Shown: piece by piece, positions 44,976 to 53,974 of the stretch
Layout of the letters: each line of letters starts with the position of its first letter
How positions within the stretch are numbered: position 1 is the stretch's first letter
DNA from: Alkaliphilus flagellatus
GTDB taxonomy: Bacteria; Bacillota; Clostridia; Peptostreptococcales; Natronincolaceae
NCBI RefSeq assembly: GCF_018919215.1
Contig: NZ_JAHLQK010000001.1
Location: 838,430 to 902,429, forward strand
Direction: 5' to 3'
Length of the DNA stretch: 64,000 bases
Made by a program: the position numbers and the translations under genes
Notes under the pieces: model-generated
Database searches by the model: none
What the model was told of the DNA's origin: nothing
What the model saw: the letters and a program-made list of their open reading frames with translations, nothing else

Positions 44976-45782
44976 TTATAAAAATTTACTTGTAACTCTA
45001 CTCCAAAACTCATAGCTTTCTAGTCTAACCATTTTTATTTTAGACTCTGATAATCTTGCATCTACTTCTACAATACTATTATGCCGATGCTCTAAACCGT
45101 CACTAACAACAACTAGATAATCTTCAAAACGATATTCAGGATTTACCTTAATTATTGCATCAGATGGTAAAATAATACTAGATGTAAAAGAGCGATAAAC
45201 ATTTGTGTTAATAGGTGCTAAAGGTGTAATCTGTAAAACATTTAAGCTAGGGTCTACTATACTTCCTCCAGCTGAGTAGTTATAAGCTGTACTTCCAGTA
45301 GAGGTTGATATAAGTATTCCATCTCCACTAAATCGCTGGACTAGATTGTTATTAACATAAATGTCTAAGTGAATTGTACGAGATTTATCACCTTTAATTA
45401 CAATTTCGTTTATACCTATTGCATCTATACAATTGCTTCTTGTACAAATGATAGCTTCAATTGGAGTAATCTCTTGAATAGTATAGTCCTTAGCTATATA
45501 TTTTGAAAGAAAGCTATCTATTTCTTTAGGGGTTATTTCTGTAAAAAAGCCAAGATGTCCTGTGTTTATGCCTATGATAGGAATACTAGGAAAGCCATGA
45601 TCTCTCAGAGCTCTTAAAAACGTACCATCGCCACCTATACAAATAATTAACTCGGCGGAATGATCAAAAATATTACTTACTTTATATCCCAAAGAAATTA
45701 ATGAATTTTTTAAATTATATGCTGTATCTACAGATAACTTTTCATTATTGTGCACAATATTGATGATTTTAGTAGACTCCAT
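44976..45782 (-). CDS. nadK: NAD kinase
   Basis: 268 residues. It phosphorylates NAD to NADP in the cytoplasm. The family signatures GGDGTFLRA, IGINTGHLGFFTEI and SGDGILISTSTGSTAYNYSA are present. The start is placed at the second ATG (45782) because AGGAG lies 7 bases upstream; the first ATG (45788) is only 2 bases from it. The next gene upstream is a divergent pseudouridine synthase. Confidence 0.96.
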   Translation of the reverse strand: MESTKIINIVHNNEKLSVDTAYNLKNSLISLGYKVSNIFDHSAELIICIGGDGTFLRALRDHGFPSIPIIGINTGHLGFFTEITPKEIDSFLSKYIAKDYTIQEITPIEAIICTRSNCIDAIGINEIVIKGDKSRTIHLDIYVNNNLVQRFSGDGILISTSTGSTAYNYSAGGSIVDPSLNVLQITPLAPINTNVYRSFTSSIILPSDAIIKVNPEYRFEDYLVVVSDGLEHRHNSIVEVDARLSESKIKMVRLESYEFWSRVTSKFL

Positions 45783-45889
45783 AGACATTCTCCTTTATTA
45801 TTTAAAGTATCTATATTTATTATAGTTCTATGGTAATAAAAAAATCCCTTTAACAAAAAATAATTAAATTAATAGGAGTAGATAATAAA

Positions 45890-46807
45890 ATGATATTAGA
45901 AAGTAAGCAAAAAGAAGACATAATTATATATGATGCTGAGTATGAGGATGATGGAAAGGAATTAAAGCAGGTTCTTAAAGGAAGATTAGATTTTTCAAGT
46001 AGATTATTATCGAAATTAAAACGAAGTAAAAGTGTTTTTATTAACGGAGAATATAATAAGTACCATGAAACAGTGAAAGATGGGGATGAAATTAAGATTG
46101 TTATGGATGAAGAGTCGAATCATTTTATTCCTCAAGATATTCCCTTTGAAGTTGCTTATGAGGATGTTGATTTAATATTAGTAAATAAACAGCCTGGTAT
46201 AGTAACTCATCCAACAAAAAGTCATCCAGATAACACGATTGCTAATGCAGCATCATGGTACTTGATGAATAAAGGTGTTAATTGTAAAATCAGGTTTGTT
46301 AATAGATTGGATATGGATACTTCAGGCCTATTAGTTATTGCTAAAAATGCATATTCCCATCATGTTCTTTCCCAACAGATGCAAGAAGACAAGATTGAAA
46401 AAAAATATATTGCATTTGTTAGGGGAGTAATTAGGGAGGATAAGGGTAGAATTGAAGCGCCAATTCATAGAACCTCTGCAGATTCTATAAAAAGGATTGT
46501 AGATGAAAATGGACAGGATTCTATTACGGAATTTAAAGTATTAGAAAGATATAAAAATGCAACTATGCTTGAAGTAAAATTATTAACAGGTAGAACCCAT
46601 CAAATACGTGTGCATATGGAGCATATAGGGCATGCGCTAATAGGAGATACTCTTTATGGTAAAGATGATGGAGAGTTGATAGGGCGTCAAGCCTTGCATG
46701 CTAAATATTTATATTTTTTACAGCCAAGGTATAGAAAGGAAGTAGAAGTAGAAGCGAGCTTACCAGAGGATTTAATAGAGCTTAGAAATAAGCTTCAAAA
46801 TATGTAA
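45890..46807 (+). CDS. RluA-family pseudouridine synthase
   Basis: 305 residues. An S4-like RNA-binding N-terminus (residues 22-75) is followed by the catalytic domain with the motif RLDMDTSGLLVIAKN (catalytic Asp) and GRTHQIRVHMEHIGHALIGD. Members modify 23S rRNA or tRNA uridines; the RluD or RluA specificity is not resolved. ATAGGAG precedes the ATG. A strong palindromic terminator follows. Confidence 0.94.
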   Translation: MILESKQKEDIIIYDAEYEDDGKELKQVLKGRLDFSSRLLSKLKRSKSVFINGEYNKYHETVKDGDEIKIVMDEESNHFIPQDIPFEVAYEDVDLILVNKQPGIVTHPTKSHPDNTIANAASWYLMNKGVNCKIRFVNRLDMDTSGLLVIAKNAYSHHVLSQQMQEDKIEKKYIAFVRGVIREDKGRIEAPIHRTSADSIKRIVDENGQDSITEFKVLERYKNATMLEVKLLTGRTHQIRVHMEHIGHALIGDTLYGKDDGELIGRQALHAKYLYFLQPRYRKEVEVEASLPEDLIELRNKLQNM

Positions 46808-46835
46808 AGAATATATAAACTATATTATAAGGATA

Positions 46836-46866
46836 AAAATAGAACTGATATCAGTTCTATTTTTAT
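46836..46866. terminator. Terminator after the pseudouridine synthase gene
   Basis: A perfect 28-bp palindrome (14-bp arms, AAAATAGAACTGAT) ending in T. Confidence 0.92.
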
Positions 46867-46902
46867 GTTCTAGGTTGATGCCATAGCATCAGTATACTTT
46901 TA
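46860..46902. repeat. Dispersed intergenic repeat, copy D (short)
   Basis: TTTTTATGTTCTAGG followed by the hairpin TGATGCCATAGCATCA and ACTTTTA. The hairpin end matches GATGTGATAGCATCA of copy C and the right ends of copies A and B. Confidence 0.4.
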
Positions 46903-46903
46903 A

Positions 46904-46975
46904 TTAGCAACAAATACCTCTTCCGCTAAATAAAACAACTAGCAATAAGAAGAAGAATAATAGGCTATCACCCAT
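46904..46975 (-). CDS. Hydrophobic 23-residue micro-protein (candidate)
   Basis: ATG at 46975 on the minus strand opens a 23-codon frame. It has a charged start (MGDS), a run SLLFFFLLLVVLF, and an ending SGRGICC. Short hydrophobic spore or membrane peptides of this general kind occur in spore formers. The ribosome site is weak. Directly upstream, in the same frame, lies a second degenerate copy (FFFLLLVVIF, 46976-47035) without a start codon, so the locus is a 72-bp tandem duplication. Function unknown. Confidence 0.45.
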   Translation of the reverse strand: MGDSLLFFFLLLVVLFSGRGICC

Positions 46976-47035
46976 GTCTCTGAAAAGAGAACATCTACAG
47001 AATATAACAACTAGAAGTAAAAAGAAAAATAACTA
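46907..47035. repeat. Degenerate 72-bp tandem duplication
   Basis: On the plus strand, AACAACTAGCAATAAGAAGA (from about 46934) recurs as AACAACTAGAAGTAAAAAGA (from about 47006). Both encode the hydrophobic micro-peptide pattern in the same minus-strand frame. The remaining 170 bp to the next gene show nothing else. Confidence 0.55.
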
Positions 47036-47205
47036 TGATATTTTAAAGAAAAATGTGTGCTTAATATATAAAAATAGAGCTTATAATTCTTTCTTTAAAT
47101 AGATAGAAGTCTTTGAATATGTCTGAATATTGCGTAGTATTCTTAAATATGATACTATGGTAGTAGAAAATTTAGTATTTCGAAATAAACAGGGGGATAT
47201 TTACA

Positions 47206-48585
47206 GTGGAAAATACATATTCAAAGGAGCGATACTCCAAAAATGACAGAAAGATATTAAGAAGTAGGGTTATTGAAATTGCCTGGCCGGCTGTTACTGA
47301 GCTAGTATTAGTGTCACTTTTTGGTGCTATTGATATGATGATGGCTGGGCAGATAGGATCAATTGGAACAACTGCTATTACAGCCATTGGATTAACTAAT
47401 CAACCTATATTTTTAGCCATGGCAGTATTCCAAGCTTTAAATATCGGGGGTACAGCTTTAGTTTCTAGGTTTATAGGTGCTAAAAAAGAATCTGAAGCAA
47501 ATAATACAACTATGCAATTGTTATATATAACCTTTTTTCTTTCTTTTTTTGTAGTTATACCTGCAGTAATGCTTGCTAAACAAATATATATATTTATGGG
47601 TGCAGATAAAGAAGTAATAGATATCGGACTAATTTACTTTAAAATAGTTTTGTATGGTATTTTTCCTCAAAACTTTGCTTTAGCTATTGCTGCTGTTTTA
47701 AGAGGCGCTGGAGACACAAAAACTCCTATGATGATAAATATTTTTTCTAACTTACTTAATGTATTTGGAAACTATGTTTTAATATTTGGACGTTTGGGTT
47801 TTCCAGAGCTAGGTGTTACAGGTGCAGGGGTTTCGACTCTTATTTCTAGAATTATATCTATGGTAATGTTAGGATGGATACTTTTTAATGGGAAAAGCAA
47901 AATAAAGTTAAATTTTAAAAATAAATATAAAGTAGATTTAACTACGATAAAAAGGCTGATGAGAATAGGATTTCCTTCTGCTCTAGAACAGTTTTTCTTA
48001 AGAACAGGTAACCTATTTTTCGTTAGAGTGGTTGCCACTCTAGGAACAGTAATTTATGCTGCCCATCAAGTTTCACTCAGTATTTTATCTATGTCTTTTA
48101 CCTCAGGTATGGCATTTGGTATGGCAGCATCAACATTAATAGGTCAAAGTTTAGGGGCAGAAGATAAAGAGTTAGCAGAGGAATATGGTAAGGAAGTAAG
48201 ATTTCTAGGTTCAATTGTTGCTACTGCCATAGGTGTTATATTTTTCATATTTGGGCCTCAAATAGTAGCTCTTTACAGCAATGATCCTGAAGTTATAAAG
48301 AGAGCCTCTTTTGTTTTAAAAATGATTGCTATTATTCAACCATTTCAGTCATCACAATTAATCTATGCTGGTGGATTGAGGGGAGCAGGGGATACGAGAT
48401 GGCCTCTAATTTCAACTCTTGCTGGCATATGGTTTGTTCGAGTTACACTAGCCTATCTGTTTATTAATGGCTTAGGATATGGATTAATTGGTGCCTGGTT
48501 AGCTATTTGTATCGATCAGATTATTAGATATTTTATTCTTTTATGGAGATTTAGAGTTGGTAAGTGGAAACATATAACCGTATAA
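47206..48585 (+). CDS. MATE-family multidrug efflux transporter
   Basis: 459 residues with twelve hydrophobic helices in two homologous halves. Recognisable stretches are EIAWPAVTELVLVSLFGAID, AAVLRGAGDTKTPM and YAGGLRGAGDTRWPL, the paired GAGDT motifs of MATE proteins. It exports cationic compounds using Na+ or H+. A GTG start at 47206 has AGGGGGA 8 bases upstream. Confidence 0.94.
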   Translation: MENTYSKERYSKNDRKILRSRVIEIAWPAVTELVLVSLFGAIDMMMAGQIGSIGTTAITAIGLTNQPIFLAMAVFQALNIGGTALVSRFIGAKKESEANNTTMQLLYITFFLSFFVVIPAVMLAKQIYIFMGADKEVIDIGLIYFKIVLYGIFPQNFALAIAAVLRGAGDTKTPMMINIFSNLLNVFGNYVLIFGRLGFPELGVTGAGVSTLISRIISMVMLGWILFNGKSKIKLNFKNKYKVDLTTIKRLMRIGFPSALEQFFLRTGNLFFVRVVATLGTVIYAAHQVSLSILSMSFTSGMAFGMAASTLIGQSLGAEDKELAEEYGKEVRFLGSIVATAIGVIFFIFGPQIVALYSNDPEVIKRASFVLKMIAIIQPFQSSQLIYAGGLRGAGDTRWPLISTLAGIWFVRVTLAYLFINGLGYGLIGAWLAICIDQIIRYFILLWRFRVGKWKHITV

Positions 48586-48829
48586 ATTGAATCTGTACTC
48601 CCGTTAAATTTAAATTTTATTTTAGTTTTATGTAATAATATGTTAATAAAGACTATATATAGTATAATAAAAAATATAGAAACACTATTAATGGAAATTT
48701 TTCAAAAATTGAAAAAATTTCAGCGATCTTTAAGTAAAAAGAAGGATTTTTCAACTGTATATAGAACTGATACATATAAAAAAATTTATGCACTTCGGAA
48801 TTATGCATAAAACAAACGGGGGGATAAAG

Positions 48830-49051
48830 TTGAATTTGGGAAAAGAAATTATACAGGATGAATTAGAGTCGGCAAAGATGTTAGGAACCTTAGAGAATAG
48901 TCTGGAGGAATTATCCTTGCAATTCATTTACATATTAAAGGATTATAAAGACAAGGGGTTAATAGGGGAAAAAGAGTACGAAAATCATATTAAGATTAAA
49001 GAGAACTTTTTAAATTATTTGAATAAAAAAAGAGGAATATCTACTCTATAA
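48830..49051 (+). CDS. Small helical hypothetical protein
   Basis: 73 residues from a TTG at 48830 with CGGGGGGAT 5-6 bases upstream; an in-frame ATG at 48788 lacks such a site. It is acidic and helical (ELESAKMLGTLENSLEELS) with a basic tail. No family was recognised. Upstream, 48640-48680 is AT-rich and may hold the promoter (TATAAT at 48661). Confidence 0.55.
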   Translation: MNLGKEIIQDELESAKMLGTLENSLEELSLQFIYILKDYKDKGLIGEKEYENHIKIKENFLNYLNKKRGISTL

Positions 49052-49115
49052 TAGAGTGGATTACATGTTGATTTACTAGTATAATAAAAATAGTACAAAA
49101 TTATATATTACATAT

Positions 49116-49146
49116 AAGATACTAGTTTTCTGGTATCTTATTTTAT
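49116..49146 (+). terminator. Terminator after the 73-aa hypothetical gene
   Basis: AAGATAC/GTATCTT stem with a 10-nt loop, then TATTTTAT. Confidence 0.75.
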
Positions 49147-49240
49147 AGTCTAAGAAAGTATAAATCATTAGTGTTTTTTAAGAAGTAGGAGTTTGAAATT
49201 TAAAGTACGGCGGTAATCGATGTGATAGCATCAAATAAGT
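49140..49240. repeat. Dispersed intergenic repeat, copy C
   Basis: ATTTTATAGTCTAAGAAAGT at its left, GTGTTTTTTAAGAAGTAGGA in the middle and GATGTGATAGCATCA at its right. It follows a terminator, as the other copies do. Confidence 0.6.
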
Positions 49241-49276
49241 TTTTAAAATGTTAAGTAATTGGAAGGGTGTATATAT

Positions 49277-50314
49277 ATGAGAGAGACAAACAGTATTATT
49301 CTACATCATGTTATTATACATGTATTAGACAAAACAATGGATGTACCTTTATTTACGGATTACGAACAGGAAATTACAGAGGAGATTCATGAACTTCTAG
49401 AAAGGCACATTGTACGTTCTTTAAAGGATGATGATAATAGAATAGCTAAGTTTATAAGTGGTCCTAATATTGTAAGAGATAACTGTGATGCTATGCTATA
49501 TGGAGAAGAATGTTTTATTGAGAGTTCTAAAACAATCGCTCAGCATTTATTTAATGCAATGAAAAGTCATGGAAATATATCGTCCTGTGATTTAGTTGTA
49601 TGTATTTATTCTGTAGATAATATAAAATATATTGCCTTGTTAAAAATGGATTATAGAAAGTCATATATACATGATGTTGAGTATATAGGAGATAAGTTTA
49701 AGGTATCTATTATTCCGCAAGAAATAGGCCTTCCTGGTGCAGGTCAAAGATTACAAAAATGTGCATTTATTAAGCTATATGAAGCCAACGAAGAATATGA
49801 CTTAGTAGTACTAGATAAACAACAGTCTGCGGACCAGGATCATGAAGTAGCAAACTTCTTTGTAAAGGATTTTTTAAATAGTAATATATTAGTAGATAGT
49901 AAAGATAAAACAAAAATGTTTAAAAATATTACAGAAAAATGGGTAAGAAGTCAATTAAGACAGGACATAGAGCAGGCTACAAAAGTAAGGGAGACTTTGT
50001 CTAATAATTTAAAGAAGGAAGAAGAAATAAATATTAGAGGCTTTGTAGAAGATGCTATGGATGGTAACGAGGAAATACAAAATGATTATATAGATCATCT
50101 AAATAGTAATGGTTTTCAAATAACTAGCTTTGAGGTTGATAAGCCTTGGGTAGAAAAAAAGCTTAAGAAAAAATCAATTAAAACTGATACAGGATTCGAT
50201 ATTAAAAATGATCGTGATTGTTTTGACGATAATTTAAAGTTTCATGTTAAAAGAAATGGTGACGGGACTGTTGATATTATAATAAAAAATGTAACATTCT
50301 TTGTAGAGAAGTAA
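49277..50314 (+). CDS. Nucleoid-associated protein family (NdpA/YejK-like)
   Basis: 345 residues. The N-terminus (SIILHHVIIHVLD) and the mid region DLVVCIYSVDNIKYIALLKM / LPGAGQRLQKCAFIK match the nucleoid-associated protein family, whose E. coli member YejK binds the nucleoid. The Firmicute versions are poorly studied. ATG at 49277 is used, with GGAAGG upstream. It is monocistronic between a hypothetical gene and ftsH. Confidence 0.8.
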   Translation: MRETNSIILHHVIIHVLDKTMDVPLFTDYEQEITEEIHELLERHIVRSLKDDDNRIAKFISGPNIVRDNCDAMLYGEECFIESSKTIAQHLFNAMKSHGNISSCDLVVCIYSVDNIKYIALLKMDYRKSYIHDVEYIGDKFKVSIIPQEIGLPGAGQRLQKCAFIKLYEANEEYDLVVLDKQQSADQDHEVANFFVKDFLNSNILVDSKDKTKMFKNITEKWVRSQLRQDIEQATKVRETLSNNLKKEEEINIRGFVEDAMDGNEEIQNDYIDHLNSNGFQITSFEVDKPWVEKKLKKKSIKTDTGFDIKNDRDCFDDNLKFHVKRNGDGTVDIIIKNVTFFVEK

Positions 50315-50469
50315 GGGATGTTTGTACTTTCGAATTTCAGGTATAAGACTTAGATTTTTGATATGATATTTTTATAACTTTACATCTCATTAATATTATG
50401 TTAATATATTATGTAAACCGCCCTCTTACATATTAAATTTTAAATTTAAAAATCAAAGGGGGTTTTTGT

Positions 50470-52254
50470 GTGCAAAAATTAAAAATGAATAAAAATAGAA
50501 TTGTAATTATTTTAATATCTGTAGTGTTTTTATTGCTGACTATCACTTTTATATTTAGTATGAAGTTTAAAAAACCAGTGCTTCAAATTTCCTATATAGA
50601 ATTTATGGAAAAGGTTGATAATAAGCAGATTAAATCTGTATCTATATCGGACTCTGCCCAGTTAAAGGGTGAGTTTAAGGATGGGGAACAATTTATAACA
50701 GATAATCCTAGGATAGATGGATTTAAAGAGAGCATGTTAGTTAAAAATATAGAAGTTAAAGAATCAAGCGATCAGTATTCACCTGGACAACTAGCTTTAG
50801 CTATTGTAGCTATTGGTGCTTTTGCTGGAGTGGCAATTTATTTATCGAAAAATAATTCACAGCAAGTTTCTAAAGAATATGACAAAATGTCGAATATAGA
50901 GATTTCAACTGAAAAAGATTCGAATATAAGATTTAGTAATATTGCAGGTAACGAGGAAGCAAAAGAGAATATTATGGAGCTTGTTGACTTTATAAAAAAC
51001 CCACAGAAGTATGAAAGATATGGAGCTAGAATGCCAAAGGGTATAATTTTATATGGTCCTCCAGGAACAGGCAAAACTCTAATGGCTAAGGCTTTAGCAA
51101 GTGAAGCGGGAGTAGATTTTTTAGCGGTGTCAGGCTCTGATTTTGTGCAAATATATGCAGGACTAGGGGCTGGTAGAATTAGATCATTATTTAAAAAGGC
51201 TAAGGAAAAAGGTAAATGTGTTATATTTATAGATGAAATAGATGCTATTGGTAAGAAAAGAGACCGTGGTGGACTAGGTGGGAGCGACGAATCTGATAGA
51301 ACTTTAAATGCACTTTTAACTGAAATGTCAGGTTTTAAGGGTAGTGAAGGTATTGTAGTTATAGCAGCTACCAATAGATTAGACACATTAGATGAAGCTC
51401 TTTTAAGGCCAGGAAGATTTGATAGGCAGATTGAAATTGGTCTGCCAGATTTAAATGCTAGGCATGAAATTTTAAAACTTTACAGTAAGGATAGACCAAT
51501 TGCAGTTAGTCTTAGTTTAAGGGGTATAGCGGAGCAAACGGTGTATTTTAGTGGCGCGAAGTTGGAAAATCTTATGAATGAAGCTGCTATTAACGCAGCT
51601 AGAGAAAATGCAGAAGCTATTACTGCTCTTCATATAGACAAAGCTTTTTATACTGTAATTGCTGGAGATGAGAAAAAAGATAGAAGTAATATTAGAAATA
51701 TAGATAGAAGAATTACTGCCTATCATGAGGCCGGTCATGCAGTTGTCACTAAGCTACTCTGTCCCGAAAATAAGGTTACAAAGGTAACTATTATTCCTAG
51801 TACAAAAGGAGCAGGGGGATTTAGTATGAACATTCCTCCTGATAAAATGTATAATACAAAAAAAGAAATGATAAATAATATTAAAATTGCATTAGCAGGT
51901 AGAATTGTAGAAGAACTAATATTTGGTGCTGATAATGTTACTACTGGTGCAAGTAATGATATACAGAAAGCAACGGAAATATTAGTAGCCATGATTAAGC
52001 AGTTTGGTATGAGTGAAGAAATTGGTATGATTAATTATGATATATTATTTGGACATCAAGGCTCGGCGGATAGGAAACTAGCTGAAATTACTAGAAATGA
52101 GATGCAAAGACTTTATGATGAAACAAAACTGCTTATTGAAAATAATAGAGAGTTAGTTTATTCAATAGCTGAAAATCTTTTAGATAAAGAGACACTAAAT
52201 GAAGAAGAAATTGATAAATGCATTGAAAATATGTGGCAAAAAGCTTTAAACTAG
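50470..52254 (+). CDS. ftsH: FtsH-type AAA+ zinc metalloprotease
   Basis: 594 residues. Two N-terminal membrane helices (about 12-33 and 99-118) enclose an extracytoplasmic loop. The AAA domain has Walker A GPPGTGKT, Walker B CVIFIDEIDAIG and the SRH region RPGRFDRQ. The M41 protease domain has AYHEAGHAV. It degrades membrane and regulatory proteins using ATP. The start is GTG at 50470 after AAAGGGGG. It lies outside the usual hpt/tilS context, so the genome may carry a second ftsH. No terminator is evident. Confidence 0.94.
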   Translation: MQKLKMNKNRIVIILISVVFLLLTITFIFSMKFKKPVLQISYIEFMEKVDNKQIKSVSISDSAQLKGEFKDGEQFITDNPRIDGFKESMLVKNIEVKESSDQYSPGQLALAIVAIGAFAGVAIYLSKNNSQQVSKEYDKMSNIEISTEKDSNIRFSNIAGNEEAKENIMELVDFIKNPQKYERYGARMPKGIILYGPPGTGKTLMAKALASEAGVDFLAVSGSDFVQIYAGLGAGRIRSLFKKAKEKGKCVIFIDEIDAIGKKRDRGGLGGSDESDRTLNALLTEMSGFKGSEGIVVIAATNRLDTLDEALLRPGRFDRQIEIGLPDLNARHEILKLYSKDRPIAVSLSLRGIAEQTVYFSGAKLENLMNEAAINAARENAEAITALHIDKAFYTVIAGDEKKDRSNIRNIDRRITAYHEAGHAVVTKLLCPENKVTKVTIIPSTKGAGGFSMNIPPDKMYNTKKEMINNIKIALAGRIVEELIFGADNVTTGASNDIQKATEILVAMIKQFGMSEEIGMINYDILFGHQGSADRKLAEITRNEMQRLYDETKLLIENNRELVYSIAENLLDKETLNEEEIDKCIENMWQKALN

Positions 52255-52370
52255 AGTAATTCCGTAATATCTGCTGAATTTACAGGCTTAATGAGCTTTA
52301 AAGGCAAAAATTTCATTTTATAAAAACATGATTTTAGTATATAATAATTATATAAACAAGTGATAAACGA

Positions 52371-52547
52371 GTTCTGAGGTGTTCGTAAGGCTTAGTAAAA
52401 TTCAACCTACAATAGACATCCGGGAGATTATATTTTTATTTGGACGAAAAGCCGCCCTAGAGTGGACTTCGAAATAATAAAATATTTCACCCACCTTACA
52501 GTGAGGAGAGGGTGTGAATTTTGCAGCTAACGGCATCTTGGATGAAC
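52371..52547 (+). ncRNA. ssrS: 6S RNA
   Basis: About 177 nt. The 5' strand TTCTGAGGTGTTCGTAAGG and the 3' strand CGGCATCTTGGATGAAC match the conserved closing ends of bacterial 6S RNA (compare CTGAGATGTTCG and CGGCATCTCGGAG in E. coli) and pair with each other. The centre can form a long interrupted hairpin with an open bubble. A TATAAT at 52341 is a possible -10, and a terminator follows immediately. 6S RNA mimics an open promoter and sequesters sigma-A RNA polymerase in stationary phase. The exact ends are estimates. Confidence 0.85.
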
Positions 52548-52551
52548 TTTT

Positions 52552-52580
52552 AACCCCCTATTATTGGGGGTTATTTTATT
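52552..52580 (+). terminator. Terminator of 6S RNA
   Basis: 7-bp stem AACCCCC/GGGGGTT, 7-nt loop, ATTTTATT tail. Confidence 0.88.
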
Positions 52581-52650
52581 ATGTAAGAAAATATAAATTA
52601 CAAGTGTAACGGGAGTCAATGGGATAAACATTAGATGACTTTTATTTTGT
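52573..52650. repeat. Dispersed intergenic repeat, copy B
   Basis: Left end ATTTTATTATGTAAGAAAAT and right end ACATTAGATGACTTTTATTT match copy A (38848-38995), with the middle 60-70 bp missing. Confidence 0.6.
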
Positions 52651-52727
52651 TAAAATTAGCAGGGAATTATTTGTTATTATCGAAGTACATAATTAAATAG
52701 GAATTCACTTTTCAAAGGAGTGCTAAC

Positions 52728-53954
52728 ATGGAACTATTAAATACAGTTACTGTAGAAGAGGCAAAAAATAAAATAAGAGAAGCCTTTGGTGGTTTTTCAT
52801 TAAAGCAAGAAAATATAAGTATATTAGATGCCGTTGGTAGGTATTTAGCTAAAGATATTATTGTTCCAATAGATGTTCCTGGGTTTGATCGTTCTACGGT
52901 AGATGGGTATGCAGTTATATCTAAAGATACATTTGGTGCTAGTGAAAGTGTCCCTGGGTTTTTAAAGTACAAAGATCAAATAGAAATGGGTAAAAAAGCA
53001 GATGTAACTGTGCGGACTGGGAACTGCTATTATGTACCAACAGGCGGAATGCTGCCTGAAGGATGTGATAGTGTAGTTATGATTGAATATACAGAGGTTT
53101 TGGGAAATGATATATGTATCCAAAGACCAGTTGCTCCTGGAGAAAATGTTTTAAAAAAAGGTGAAGATCTTAAACGAGGGGATATTATCTTTAAAAAAGG
53201 CCATAAACTACGACCGCAAGATATAGGCATGTTAGCTGGAATAGGAACTATTAATATAGATGTTTATGAAAAGCTTAGAGTAAGCATAATTTCTACTGGT
53301 GATGAATTAGTTTCACCTACAGAAGATTTAAAATTGGGACAAATAAAAGATATGAATACATATAGTTTATCTGCAGCTTCTATTGAAGATGGTTGTAATG
53401 TAATAGAGAGGACTATTGTTAAGGATCATAGAGACTTATTGAAAAATAAGATTGAAGAATGTGTTAAAAATAGTCATATTGTTTTAATCTCAGGTGGAAG
53501 TTCTATGGGAAATAAGGACTTTACAAAGGATGTAATTAATGATATTGGCTCTCCTGGAGTATTTATTCATGGAGTATCAGTTAAACCAGGCAAGCCTACT
53601 ATAGTCGGGAAAATAGGTACTACAGCTTTATTTGGGTTGCCTGGACAACCTGTTTCTGCCCTTGTTATATATAAAATTTTTGTAAGTTTTTTAATTAATA
53701 ATATTTACTATAATGAAGAAGTAATTAACCAGTATATAGAAGGAGAGATTTCGGTTAACATTCCTTCTGCTCCAGGCAGGGAGCATTATGTAATGGTTAA
53801 TATAAGAGAAGAAATAGATAAGACAGTTATTGAACCGGTTTATGGGAAATCAGGAATGCTTTCTATGATGGCAAAGGCAAGAGGATATGTTAAAATTAAG
53901 ACAAATCAAGAAGGACTTATAAAGGGAGAAAAAGTTAGAGTGTTCTTATTTTAA
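52728..53954 (+). CDS. moeA: Molybdopterin molybdenumtransferase MoeA
   Basis: 408 residues, full length. It inserts Mo (or W) into adenylylated molybdopterin. Motifs are GFDRSTVDGYAV, GMLPEGCDSVVMIE, the MoCF-domain ISTGDEL and SGGSSMGNKDF, and GLPGQPVSALV. AAAGGAG precedes the ATG. The next gene, 20 bp downstream, is a second MoeA-type protein with a binding-protein domain, then a MOSC protein, forming a cofactor operon. Two MoeA types suggest separate Mo and W insertion, as seen in other anaerobes (inference). Confidence 0.95.
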   Translation: MELLNTVTVEEAKNKIREAFGGFSLKQENISILDAVGRYLAKDIIVPIDVPGFDRSTVDGYAVISKDTFGASESVPGFLKYKDQIEMGKKADVTVRTGNCYYVPTGGMLPEGCDSVVMIEYTEVLGNDICIQRPVAPGENVLKKGEDLKRGDIIFKKGHKLRPQDIGMLAGIGTINIDVYEKLRVSIISTGDELVSPTEDLKLGQIKDMNTYSLSAASIEDGCNVIERTIVKDHRDLLKNKIEECVKNSHIVLISGGSSMGNKDFTKDVINDIGSPGVFIHGVSVKPGKPTIVGKIGTTALFGLPGQPVSALVIYKIFVSFLINNIYYNEEVINQYIEGEISVNIPSAPGREHYVMVNIREEIDKTVIEPVYGKSGMLSMMAKARGYVKIKTNQEGLIKGEKVRVFLF

Positions 53955-53974
53955 TAGTAAAAGGAGATAATATC

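Noticed and set aside
48715-48809. Stretch translating to SLSKKKDFSTVYRTDTYKK, faintly like the start of RNase P protein
   Set aside because: Only a short KKxDFxxVY-like match, a stop soon after, no rnpA context; probably chance.
50838-51386. 182-codon open frame antisense to ftsH
   Set aside because: Its composition is the complement of the conserved AAA domain on the other strand; it has no ribosome site or family resemblance.
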